Source: G963674665 sp964609625 | GTDB taxonomy: Bacteria; Desulfobacterota; Desulfovibrionia; Desulfovibrionales; Desulfovibrionaceae | DNA length: 64,000 nt | Reading direction: 5' to 3' | Assembly: GCA_964609625.1 (NCBI GenBank) | Contig: CAZSRS010000019.1 | Coordinates: forward strand, 1 to 64,000 | Shown here: positions 7,668 to 16,261 of the stretch, piece after piece | How the letters are laid out: every line of letters begins with the position of its first letter | Position numbering within the stretch: the stretch's first letter is position 1 | Program-made: the position numbers and the translations under genes | Notes under the pieces: generated by a model | Told to the model about the DNA's origin: nothing | What the model saw: only the letters and a program-made list of their open reading frames with translations | Database searches by the model: none

Positions 7668-8786
7668 ATGCCCCTGTACTTGCTGCATCATTTCGACCCG
7701 AATCACGACCACTCCAAGCTCTCGCCTCAGGAACGCGAGGACGGCAGCGTGGATCATCGCGATCTCGGATACGTGCAAAACGTTGTCCTGGACCAGGTCA
7801 TCGCCGAGTTCAAAATGGTGGACGACGCCCAGGCGCAAACCCTGGATAAACGCTTCATCCGCCAGGAAGCCACGCTCCCGGCCGGGCGAAACACGGCGCC
7901 CAATCCGGACAATCCGACCCAACTCCTGGCAAAGGCCAACGGTTACGCCTGCTACGAACAGGGCCTGATCACCGTGAAAAAGGTACTGCATGTCCCCACC
8001 GACGTAAGCTTCCACACCGGCAACCTCCTCTTCGTGGGGGATCTCGTGGTGGAACGCAACGTCCGCAGCGGTTTCTCCATCCAGGCGCGCAACATCCTGG
8101 TCAAGGGGCACATCGACGGCGCCAACGTCGTGGCCCAGGAATCCATCGTGGCAGAATCCGGGGTCAAGGGCGAACGCAGTGCCGTGCTCAACGCCGGAAA
8201 GTCCATCCGCATTCCGTTTTGCGAACACGCCGTGCTCCTGGCCAGGGAAAATCTGCTCATCAACGGACCCTGCATGCACTCCGATCTCTACGTGGGGCGA
8301 CAGTGCGCGGTGAAAGGCCGCTACGTTGGAGGCACCGTGTACTGCCGGGGCCTGGTCTACATCCAGGAGCAACTGGGCGGCGGCCCCAATACCCTGACCC
8401 GCGTCGTGCTCGGTTATGACCCGTTTCTCCTGCACAAGATCATGGAACTCGACGACATGATAGAGGACCAGCACGACGAAATAGCGGAAATGAAGGATAG
8501 AGTCGCCAAATTCGCGGGTCTCAACAGTGAACTGACACCGAAAATCCTGGCTGCCGAAAAGAAACTCCAGGCGCTTCTCGGGCAGAAAAGCCGTTTGTGG
8601 GACGCCGTTCGGCAACGCGAGGCCCTGAGTTCCTGCGGCCTCGTGGTTCCCGGCGAGGTCAGGCCCGGGGTGCACATTTCCATCGGCGACGCCATGCTGG
8701 AAATCAGGGAGCCCATGAACAACGTCCGGTTCACCTTCCGTGCCCGCGAGATCGTCTACTCTTCGCCAGCCATGAAAACCAAGTGA
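7668..8786 (+). CDS. FapA/DUF342 domain protein
   Basis: Encodes 372 residues from the chosen ATG, which has AGGCGG about nine bases upstream; an ATG 15 codons earlier is possible. The centre (about 110-270) reads as a parallel beta-helix typical of FapA/DUF342, with repeated short hydrophobic-Gly strands such as GNLLFVGDLVV, FSIQARNILVKGHI and ANVVAQESIVAE. A helical, coiled-coil-like segment follows at about 255-320, and a small beta domain ends the protein. The family is a cytoplasmic scaffold of poorly known role. It sits between the partner-switch module and motAB, suggesting a link to motility or envelope regulation (inference). Confidence 0.8.
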   Translation: MPLYLLHHFDPNHDHSKLSPQEREDGSVDHRDLGYVQNVVLDQVIAEFKMVDDAQAQTLDKRFIRQEATLPAGRNTAPNPDNPTQLLAKANGYACYEQGLITVKKVLHVPTDVSFHTGNLLFVGDLVVERNVRSGFSIQARNILVKGHIDGANVVAQESIVAESGVKGERSAVLNAGKSIRIPFCEHAVLLARENLLINGPCMHSDLYVGRQCAVKGRYVGGTVYCRGLVYIQEQLGGGPNTLTRVVLGYDPFLLHKIMELDDMIEDQHDEIAEMKDRVAKFAGLNSELTPKILAAEKKLQALLGQKSRLWDAVRQREALSSCGLVVPGEVRPGVHISIGDAMLEIREPMNNVRFTFRAREIVYSSPAMKTK

Positions 8787-8797
8787 CAACATAACCT

Positions 8798-9553
8798 ATG
8801 GATATAGCAACCCTTATTGGCCTCGTGGGCGGATTTGGCCTCATTCTCGGCGCGATTCTCATGGGCGGCGGCGTCGGCGGATTCATCGACATCGCCTCGG
8901 CGATCATCGTCCTCGGCGGAACATTCGCCGTCACCTTTGTCATGTTCCCCTTGAAGACCGTGCTGAGCAGCTTCAAGGTGGCCATGAAGACCTTTTTCGC
9001 CTCGTCTCCCGATCCCACCGCCAACATCCGCCAGATCGTGCAGCTCGCTGAAACGGCCCGCAAGGAGAGCCTGGTGGCCCTGGAAAAAGCCAATGTCCAG
9101 GACAACTTCCTGCAGCGCGGCATCTTGCTGGTGGCCGATGGTACCGAGGAGGCCCTGGTGCGCGCGGTCATGGAAAACGACATCAGCGCCACCAAGAAAC
9201 GGCACTTCACGGGGCAGGGTGTGTTCAAGGGCATGGGCACCATGTCCCCGGCCTTCGGCATGATCGGCACCCTGATCGGCCTGGTGCGCATGCTGCAGAC
9301 CCTGGACGACCCCTCGGCCATCGGCCCGGCCATGGCCGTTGCGCTGCTCACCACCTTCTACGGCGCCGTGCTGGCCAACGTGGCCTTCCTGCCCATGGCC
9401 AAGAAGCTCGAGGAACGCAGCAACGAAGAAATCCTGTACATGGAAATCACCTTGGAGGGGGTCATCTCCATCCTCAATGGCGAGCACCCGAACATCGTCA
9501 AGGAAAAACTGAACTCCTTCCTGCCTCCGAGCATGCGCGAGGGAGACAGGTAG
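8798..9553 (+). CDS. motA: Flagellar stator protein MotA (MotA/PomA family)
   Basis: Encodes 251 residues. MotA forms the ion-channel stator with MotB. Two N-terminal membrane helices (about 3-22 and 31-52) are followed by a cytoplasmic domain and two more helices around 150-200, containing the conserved PAFGMIGTLIGLV segment and GPAMAVALLTTFYGAVLAN. The PomA-like length and motifs do not decide between proton and sodium coupling. The Shine-Dalgarno sequence is weak, so translation may depend on the preceding gene. motB follows after 3 bases. Confidence 0.95.
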   Translation: MDIATLIGLVGGFGLILGAILMGGGVGGFIDIASAIIVLGGTFAVTFVMFPLKTVLSSFKVAMKTFFASSPDPTANIRQIVQLAETARKESLVALEKANVQDNFLQRGILLVADGTEEALVRAVMENDISATKKRHFTGQGVFKGMGTMSPAFGMIGTLIGLVRMLQTLDDPSAIGPAMAVALLTTFYGAVLANVAFLPMAKKLEERSNEEILYMEITLEGVISILNGEHPNIVKEKLNSFLPPSMREGDR

Positions 9554-9556
9554 TCC

Positions 9557-10321
9557 ATGGCCAGGAAAAAGAAAGAGGCACCACCTCCAATCCCCAAAAA
9601 ACAGGCCGAAGCGCCTCCCGCCGAAGAGGGGCTGCCGGGCTGGATGGCGACCTTCGCCGACATGATGTCCCTGTTGCTCTGCTTCTTCATCCTGCTGCTC
9701 TCCTTTGCCAACCAGGACATCTCCAAGTTCCGCACCCTCATGGGCTCCATCAAGGACGCCTTCGGCGTCCAGGTCAAACGACCCGAGGCCGATTTCGCCG
9801 CGTTCTCACCCTCGCAATTCGAGCGCAAGGACGTGGAACTCGACGAGCAGAACAAGATGCTCCTGGGCATGGTCTTACAGCTCAAGAAACTGATCGTCGA
9901 GGACACCGAACTCAAGAAGAGCACGGACATCACCACCGACGACCAAGGGGTGATCATGCGCGTACCGAACAGCACCCTCTTCGACACCGGCACGCCGAGG
10001 TTGACCAAGAACAGCGACGCCGTGCTGAGCAAGGTCATCACCTTTCTCAAGGAAAACAATCTCGACTTGGTGGTACGCGGCCACAGCGACGACCAGCCCG
10101 TGGATTCCACGGCCTACCCCTCCAACTGGGAGCTGTCCTCCGCCAGATCCGGCGCCCTCCTGCGCCACATCATAGCACAGGGCGAGATCAAACCCTCCAG
10201 ACTCAAGGCCGTGGGCTATGCGGATTCCCAACCCCTGGTGCCCAACAATACCACGACCAACCGCTTCATCAACAACCGGACCGAGTTCTATTTCCACAAA
10301 CCATCCGCAAATACATGGTAA
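9557..10321 (+). CDS. motB: Flagellar stator protein MotB
   Basis: Encodes 254 residues. A lysine- and proline-rich cytoplasmic start leads to a single membrane helix with the essential channel aspartate at Asp35 (MATFADMMSLLLCFF). A plug/linker region follows, and then a C-terminal OmpA-like peptidoglycan-binding domain (about 125-250) with VRGHSDDQPVDS, NWELSSARSGALLRHI and a terminal NNRTEF segment. It pairs with MotA immediately upstream. The end overlaps the next gene by 7 bases. Confidence 0.96.
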   Translation: MARKKKEAPPPIPKKQAEAPPAEEGLPGWMATFADMMSLLLCFFILLLSFANQDISKFRTLMGSIKDAFGVQVKRPEADFAAFSPSQFERKDVELDEQNKMLLGMVLQLKKLIVEDTELKKSTDITTDDQGVIMRVPNSTLFDTGTPRLTKNSDAVLSKVITFLKENNLDLVVRGHSDDQPVDSTAYPSNWELSSARSGALLRHIIAQGEIKPSRLKAVGYADSQPLVPNNTTTNRFINNRTEFYFHKPSANTW

Positions 10322-12033
10322 CCCACATGCCCAGCCGGCCTTCCTGTCGCAGCGCCACTCCTGTCTTCAGCGAGGACGGAACCCTGGCAGACGTGCGCAT
10401 CGACGTCGCGGGCAAGATTCGGCATCTGACCGGGCGCGGCGGCCCTGACCAGGAACTGCGCATCCTCGCACCCCACGAGGCGCATGAACGCCCCGAGCAT
10501 TGTCTGCCCGTGCTCCTGGGCTCCGGACTGGGTGCGGCACTGGCCGAGCTCCTCAAGCGGCATCCCGGCCCCGTGGCCGTGGTGGACCGCGAGGCTCCCA
10601 TCCTGGAAGCCACTCAACTCAGACAGACCTTCGGCCATGAGCAACGCCTGCTCTGGGTCGTGGAGCAGGACCTCGACAACACGCTCCAACAACTCACCGC
10701 CTGGCAGTTGGAGCACGGCGGCAAGCCGTTCCTCCCCCTGGCCAACCCGGTCTATCTCCGGCTGGACAGGGAGTACTACGGCACCCTCTCGGAAAAGCTG
10801 ACCGCCAGCAGACGCTTCGATTTCTGGGCCAGGGCCAGGTATCCCAAGTTCAAGGACCGGCTCCCCAGGATACTGCTGGTCACCAGCCAGTATTTTCTCA
10901 TGGGCGAGGTAATCACGGCCTGCCGCCGCCTCGGCGTGCCCCATCGATTCATCGACCTCAACGACAGGGAGATGGGCAGCGTGGAGTTCGTGGAGAAGCT
11001 GCTCACGGCGGTGATCGAGTTCAAGCCCGACTTCGTCTTCACCCTCAACCACCTGGGCGTGGACAGGGAAGGAGTGCTGATCGATCTGCTGGAGCGCCTG
11101 GAACTGCCCTTGGCCTCCTGGTTCGTGGACAACCCCCACCTCATCCTCTATCTTTACCATAAGGTCATCAGTCCGGGCACGGCCATCTTCACCTGGGACA
11201 CCGACAACATTCCCACACTCAAGACCCTGGGCTTCGGCAACGTCTTCTACCTGCCTTTGGCCACCGACCATCTGCGCTTCGCCCCTCCCGCCCGACCGGT
11301 GACGCACAGCGTCGCACGGGTCTCTTTCGTGGGCAACTCCATGCACTACAAGGTCGGGCACCGACTCAAGACCTCCAGACCAGATCGGGCGTTGCTCCTG
11401 CGCTATCGCGAAGTCGCCGCGGCCTTCAGTGAACACGACGAACCCTCGGTGCGTGCCTTTCTGGCCGGGCACTATCCGGAACTCGTCCCCCATTTCGAGG
11501 CCCTGGACACGGCCGAACGCCGCCTGGCCTTCGAGGCTATGCTCACCTGGGAGGCCACCAGGCAATACCGCAAGCGCTGCCTGGAGCAGACCCTGCCCTT
11601 CGATCCGCTCATCGTGGGGGACAGCGGCTGGCGCATCACCTTCAAGCACGCCCCGTACCCCTGGCATTGGCGCCCGGAGCTGAATTACTACGAGGAGCTA
11701 CCCCGCTTCTACCCAGCCTGCGACATCAACTTCAACTGCACCAGCAAACAGATGAAGGGCGCCGTGAACCAGCGGGTCTTCGACATCCCGGCCACGGGCT
11801 CCTTCGTGCTCACGGACTGGCGCGAACAAATCGAGAACCTCTTCGAACCCGACTCCGAGGTCGTCTGCTACCGTCGGCCGGATGAAGCGCCCGACCTCCT
11901 GCGCCACTATCTCCGCCATCCAGGAGCGCGCCGCGCCGTGGCCACAGCGGCCCGAAGACGCATCCTCGCCCAGCATACCTACGAGCATCGCCTGCGAACC
12001 CTTATCCGCATCATGCGCGAGACCTTTGCCTGA
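10315..12033 (+). CDS. CgeB-like glycosyltransferase
   Basis: Encodes 572 residues. The N-terminal part is poorly conserved. From about 180 on it resembles the CgeB family: an N-terminal Rossmann half (RILLVTSQYFLMGEV, FKPDFVFTLNHLG, ASWFVDNPHLIL) and a C-terminal glycosyltransferase half (YPACDINFNCTSKQMKGAVNQRVFDIPATGSFVLTDWREQIENLF), where sugar-nucleotide binding is expected. The overlap with motB and the fliK block downstream point to flagellin or surface glycosylation (inference). Either ATG 10315 or ATG 10327 could be the start. Neither has a clear Shine-Dalgarno, in line with coupling to motB. Confidence 0.82.
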   Translation: MVTHMPSRPSCRSATPVFSEDGTLADVRIDVAGKIRHLTGRGGPDQELRILAPHEAHERPEHCLPVLLGSGLGAALAELLKRHPGPVAVVDREAPILEATQLRQTFGHEQRLLWVVEQDLDNTLQQLTAWQLEHGGKPFLPLANPVYLRLDREYYGTLSEKLTASRRFDFWARARYPKFKDRLPRILLVTSQYFLMGEVITACRRLGVPHRFIDLNDREMGSVEFVEKLLTAVIEFKPDFVFTLNHLGVDREGVLIDLLERLELPLASWFVDNPHLILYLYHKVISPGTAIFTWDTDNIPTLKTLGFGNVFYLPLATDHLRFAPPARPVTHSVARVSFVGNSMHYKVGHRLKTSRPDRALLLRYREVAAAFSEHDEPSVRAFLAGHYPELVPHFEALDTAERRLAFEAMLTWEATRQYRKRCLEQTLPFDPLIVGDSGWRITFKHAPYPWHWRPELNYYEELPRFYPACDINFNCTSKQMKGAVNQRVFDIPATGSFVLTDWREQIENLFEPDSEVVCYRRPDEAPDLLRHYLRHPGARRAVATAARRRILAQHTYEHRLRTLIRIMRETFA

Positions 12034-12035
12034 CC

Positions 12036-13436
12036 ATGCCCAAGGCCCCCATCCTCATCCTCCAGATGCAGCGCATGGGCGATCTCGTGCTCACCTACCC
12101 CCTACTGCTCTGGCTGCACAAGCTGCACCCCCAACGCCCCCTCTGGGTGGTGGCGGAGGAGACGTTTTTCAAGGCGCTCATGGACATCAGCCCCCCGGCC
12201 ATGTACATCCCCTGGACCGCCCTGGGGCGGCTTCGCGACAAGCGCTTCCACTGCATCTGCAACCTCAGCCACAGGCCCGAGGCCGCCGTCCTCGCGGGCG
12301 AGCTTCATTCCGAATCCGTGATCGGCCCCGTGCAGAGCGCTTCCGGCGCTCGCTACATCAGGGGGGACTGGCAGCTCTACCGCGCCGGCTTGGTGCACAA
12401 CAACCGACACAACCGCTTCCACTGGGCGGATCTCAACGCCCTGGACATGGTGCCCCTCGCGGACATGGCCGCCACCACATGGCCCGAGCCAGAGGTGCGC
12501 GGCACAGGGCGCATCGGCTTGTTCCTCGGCGCCAGTCAGCCTGAAAAAAGACCCTCGCCGGCCATGTGGGCCAACATCGCCAAGGCCCTGCTACAACGCG
12601 GCCTCAAGCCTCTGCTCCTCGGTGGGCCGACGGAAAAAGACCTTGGCAGATCAGTACAGAAACTGGCAAACGTACCGCTGGCCAACCTTTGCGGCCGCTT
12701 CTCCGTGACCCAGTTCGCCCGCTCCCTAGGTGAAATCGACCTCCTGGTGACCCCGGACACGGGCCCCATGCACCTGGCAGCCTGGTTCGGACTGCGCTGC
12801 CTGAACCTCTCCCTGGGGCCGGTTAACCCCTGGGAGACCGGACCCTACCAGCCGGGGCACTTCGTGCTCCAGACAGCCATGAGCTGCACGGGCTGCTGGC
12901 AGTGCACCCATACCAGGCCCCTGCGCTGCGGCAAATTGTTGCATCCCGAACGCATCGCCTTCCTTGTCCACAGTCTGGCCAAGGGGCACCTCCAGGGACT
13001 CGATAACCTGAACCCTCCGGGCATGCGCCTTCTGCGCACCGGCCGCGACGAACACGGCCTTTACCGCCTCACCCCTTTGGGCAAAGCCCTGCCCGCCGGC
13101 CGCGAGGCCCTGGGGGAGTTCTGGACCGCCTATTTCGCTTCGCTCTTCAAACGCCGCGATGCGAGCCACCTGCAACACGCCTGGCAAGACCTCGGTCGGC
13201 AAGCGCCGCAACTCCAGACCCGCCTCCTTTCATCCCTCACCCACATGGGGCGTACATTATCCAAATCCCTGCGGTTGGACGCGCCCCTGCCCGCCGACTT
13301 CTGGAGATCATGCCCCCCGCTCTTGCGCCCCCTCTCCGGATACCTGCACGTTCTGCTGCAAAACGCGGACTTCAGCTCCCAGGGATATGCCCTGGCTCTG
13401 ACCTGCGTGGAGCGCATCGCCGCCCTGCGGCCATAA
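12036..13436 (+). CDS. Glycosyltransferase family 9 (heptosyltransferase-like) protein
   Basis: Encodes 466 residues. The GT9 fold is shown by ILILQMQRMGDLVLTYPLLLWL at the start, GLFLGASQPEKRPS mid-protein and the donor-binding VTPDTGPMHLAAWFGL motif near 235-250. A cysteine cluster (SCTGCWQCTH, then RCGKLLHP) follows, as seen in many LPS heptosyltransferases. Residues beyond about 330 form an extra helical extension without a recognised domain. It begins 2 bases after the CgeB-like gene. The acceptor could be LPS core or flagellin; the motility context favours flagellin, but this is inference. Confidence 0.8.
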   Translation: MPKAPILILQMQRMGDLVLTYPLLLWLHKLHPQRPLWVVAEETFFKALMDISPPAMYIPWTALGRLRDKRFHCICNLSHRPEAAVLAGELHSESVIGPVQSASGARYIRGDWQLYRAGLVHNNRHNRFHWADLNALDMVPLADMAATTWPEPEVRGTGRIGLFLGASQPEKRPSPAMWANIAKALLQRGLKPLLLGGPTEKDLGRSVQKLANVPLANLCGRFSVTQFARSLGEIDLLVTPDTGPMHLAAWFGLRCLNLSLGPVNPWETGPYQPGHFVLQTAMSCTGCWQCTHTRPLRCGKLLHPERIAFLVHSLAKGHLQGLDNLNPPGMRLLRTGRDEHGLYRLTPLGKALPAGREALGEFWTAYFASLFKRRDASHLQHAWQDLGRQAPQLQTRLLSSLTHMGRTLSKSLRLDAPLPADFWRSCPPLLRPLSGYLHVLLQNADFSSQGYALALTCVERIAALRP

Positions 13437-13516
13437 TCCCTCGTCGCCTCAACAAGGCGCCGATCCCCACCCTTGCCGCTCCTGGTGTTTGATCCCCACG
13501 CCCCGTGGTCTTCAAG

Positions 13517-13532
13517 TTGGAACGAGTTTTGA
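13517..13532 (+). promoter_or_regulatory. Candidate sigma-54 promoter of fliK-flgD-flgE
   Basis: TTGGAACGAGTTTTGA fits the -24/-12 pattern TTGGCACGNNNNTTGC with two mismatches and correct GG-to-G(C) spacing; the -12 element ends GA instead of GC. Transcription would start near 13543, just before GAGGAG and the fliK ATG at 13558. That makes a short but workable leader. It lies in the only gap over 100 bases in this motility run. Confidence 0.5.
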
Positions 13533-13557
13533 ATTATTCGGCCCGAGGAGTTGAACC

Positions 13558-15405
13558 ATGCAGATTTTGCCCAATACCCTGAACGTGGCGACCGCCTCTT
13601 CCAGCCAAGCCGAAACAAGCACTACCGTCATCCAGGCGGTTTCGCCGTTTGCCAGCCTGCTGCAACGCCTCGCGGACACCGCCGCGGCAGCCGACAGCAA
13701 GACGGAAGACAGCCTGGCCACTGCCAGAACCGCAGCCCAACGCCAAGCCGGCGAGCACGGCATCGGGCAGGGGCTGAAGATGACGCGGGAAGACTTTGCC
13801 GGTCTGCGCGAGAAATTGCTCAAGCAGGGACTGAGCAAGGAGGACGTGCAGGAACTGGAGGACAAGGTCAACAGCGAGGATGGATTGACCTGGAAGGGAT
13901 TCCTCACGTTCATCGCCGACAAGCTGCACGTCAACATCGACAGTCTGGGCATCGAACTCGACGCCTCCATGAAGAACGAACTCAAGGCCTTGTTTCAGAA
14001 GCTGGGATTCTCCCTGGATGAAAGCAAGGAACTGATCCAGGGTCTTGAAGACGGCGACCACTCCCGAGTCTGGCAGAAGCTCTTGACCACCATCCGCGAA
14101 CTTCCCGCGGACGACCTGAAAAACGTCACCAGAACCGAGCTGAATATCCTGGCCGCGGCCATGCGCCTCCCGGCCAGCAGCGTCAAACGCATAGACTCCA
14201 TGCTCGGCGGATCCTTTGCGGATTCAGAACCCACTCCCGAGGGTATTCGCACCGCGCTCAACGTCATTCTCGCCGAATCCGCCAAGATCCAGAAGAAGCT
14301 TGACACCACCCTTGGTGACATGCGGCAACTCATTGAGCAGGGCATCCGTGTCGCGCGCAATCGCGCACAGATGGAAAGCCTGGCCGACAACCGCACATCC
14401 CGGGAAGTCAACGCTGCAAAGGTGCTCATCGAGAACGAAGCCCGGAAGAATTTCCGCAGTGAACAAAACGACCTGGATTATGTGGAAAAAGGCACGAACA
14501 CTGCCTCCACCTCCATCAGGTCCAAGGTGGGGGAAAACAAATCCGACACCACGGGCCTCAAGGACAAGGCCAACGATTCCGGCACGGCCAATCCCGATGC
14601 CCGAAACCCCCGTCAGGATAGTTCCAGGGACCTCTCGTCCCCGACGCAGAACCCCAACTCCAAGGAACGGGCCGACAACGTCGAGGAACGGTTGCACCAG
14701 AGCTTTTCCAACACCGCCGACAAGCATTCCGGGAACAAGACCGGTGCCGAAGGCGACAAGGACACCGGCGACGGACGGAACAGCAAAAACCAGAACGCCT
14801 GGGAGTCTTTTTGGGACAAGGTCCAGACACGCGGCGATACCGTCCAGACCAGGACCATGGAAGACACCAGATATTTCCCGGGCGAGCTGTCCCGCACCTC
14901 CCAGGATGCCGCGGAAAACAAAATACGCGAGAATCTTCCCTCCCAACGCATTCTGCGCACCGTGCAGGACGGCGTGCTCCAGAACCTCCGGGAAGGGGGC
15001 AAACAGCTCACCTTGCGGCTGGATCCGCCCTCACTGGGCAAGATCACTGTGATCCTGCAGGTGCATAACAAGGACGTTCGCGCCGTGCTCAGGACCGAAA
15101 GCGCGGAAGTGAGCAAGATCATCAACGACCAGCTCGGCATGATCCGCCAGACACTGGAGACACAGGGCCTTAAGGTAGACAAGATCGACGTCCAGACCCA
15201 GACGCCGAACGAACAGCACGCCAAGGACTGGCAGGGCACGGAACAGCACAACCAGACCCAGGAGCGCGAGCGCCAGGAGCAAATGCGCTCCACGCTGCGT
15301 ACCCTGCGCACACTGCACCAGTTGGACTCGCCTCTGGCCCAGGATGTGCAATCATCTTCCGCAAGGGAAGAAATTGCCCATCACGGGCTGTATGTCATCG
15401 CATAG
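13558..15405 (+). CDS. fliK: Flagellar hook-length control protein
   Basis: Encodes 615 residues. FliK measures hook length and switches export specificity. The first 300 residues are helical, and about 300-430 is a disordered, Asn/Asp/Lys/Ser-rich linker. The conserved Flg_hook domain (about 470-560) contains GGKQLTLRLDPPSLGKITV and VRAVLRTESAEVSKIINDQL. GAGGAG upstream supports the ATG. It is followed by flgD after 9 bases and belongs to a fliK-flgD-flgE operon. Confidence 0.92.
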   Translation: MQILPNTLNVATASSSQAETSTTVIQAVSPFASLLQRLADTAAAADSKTEDSLATARTAAQRQAGEHGIGQGLKMTREDFAGLREKLLKQGLSKEDVQELEDKVNSEDGLTWKGFLTFIADKLHVNIDSLGIELDASMKNELKALFQKLGFSLDESKELIQGLEDGDHSRVWQKLLTTIRELPADDLKNVTRTELNILAAAMRLPASSVKRIDSMLGGSFADSEPTPEGIRTALNVILAESAKIQKKLDTTLGDMRQLIEQGIRVARNRAQMESLADNRTSREVNAAKVLIENEARKNFRSEQNDLDYVEKGTNTASTSIRSKVGENKSDTTGLKDKANDSGTANPDARNPRQDSSRDLSSPTQNPNSKERADNVEERLHQSFSNTADKHSGNKTGAEGDKDTGDGRNSKNQNAWESFWDKVQTRGDTVQTRTMEDTRYFPGELSRTSQDAAENKIRENLPSQRILRTVQDGVLQNLREGGKQLTLRLDPPSLGKITVILQVHNKDVRAVLRTESAEVSKIINDQLGMIRQTLETQGLKVDKIDVQTQTPNEQHAKDWQGTEQHNQTQERERQEQMRSTLRTLRTLHQLDSPLAQDVQSSSAREEIAHHGLYVIA

Positions 15406-15414
15406 GAGAAGGTC

Positions 15415-16167
15415 ATGGTCAGCTCCACTACCTACAGCAACAACGTCCTCGGCAAGGCCGAGCAGGATTTCGGTATCTACCAGCAATACAGGGTCACGGG
15501 CAATTCCGACCTTGGCAAGGACGACTTCCTCAAGCTCCTGGTGACCCAGCTCAAGTATCAGGACCCCCTGAACCCCATGGAAGACAAGGAATTCACCGCC
15601 CAGATGGCCTCCTTTTCCAGCCTGGAACAGCTGACCAACATCAGCAAGGGAATCGACACGCTGAGCGAAGGCACGCAACGCCAGGAAATGCTCAACGCCG
15701 TCGCCTTCATCGGCAAGGAAGTCCTGGCCTCGGGCGACTCGGTGAGCAAGATCGGCACCTACGTCAGCACCTTGGCTTTCAGCATCGACGAGGCCGCCGC
15801 CAACTGCTACGTGAACATTTTCGACGAATACAACAACATCGTGGAAACCGTGCAGCTGGGATCCCTGGCCGCCGGCTACTACAACGTGACCTGGAACGGC
15901 AAGGACTACGCCGGGAACACCATGCCCGACGGCATCTATTCCGTGGCCATGGCCGCGGAAAGCGCCACCGGACAACCCATCCTCATCAACACCCAGGTCA
16001 GCGGCAAGGTATTTGGCGTGCGCGTGGAAGGCAGCGAATACATGCTGACCCTGGAAGACGGGCGCGAAGTAAAACTGCTGCAGATTGAAAGAGTGATCAA
16101 TCCCCAAAGCACCGACACCAACGACGATAATAACGACGGGGACAGCGAGGGCACCGAAGAATCCTAG
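15415..16167 (+). CDS. flgD: Flagellar hook assembly (hook-cap) protein
   Basis: Encodes 250 residues. FlgD is the scaffold that caps the growing hook. The signature FLKLLVTQLKYQDPLNPMEDKEFTAQ is split here over residues about 40-65, followed by ASFSSLEQL. The C-terminal Tudor/Ig-like hook domain is seen around GYYNVTWNGKDYAGNTMPDGIYS. The tail is very Asp/Asn-rich. The stop codon sits inside a perfect 14-bp palindrome, GAATCCTAGGATTC (16159-16172). Confidence 0.95.
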   Translation: MVSSTTYSNNVLGKAEQDFGIYQQYRVTGNSDLGKDDFLKLLVTQLKYQDPLNPMEDKEFTAQMASFSSLEQLTNISKGIDTLSEGTQRQEMLNAVAFIGKEVLASGDSVSKIGTYVSTLAFSIDEAAANCYVNIFDEYNNIVETVQLGSLAAGYYNVTWNGKDYAGNTMPDGIYSVAMAAESATGQPILINTQVSGKVFGVRVEGSEYMLTLEDGREVKLLQIERVINPQSTDTNDDNNDGDSEGTEES

Positions 16168-16261
16168 GATTCAGCCCCTAAACAAGAATATAGCGTCCGA
16201 CGACCTTACAGCCGGCTCGCAAGGCGCAAGCGTCGGGCAAGTACACTCCAGGAGGTCCAAA

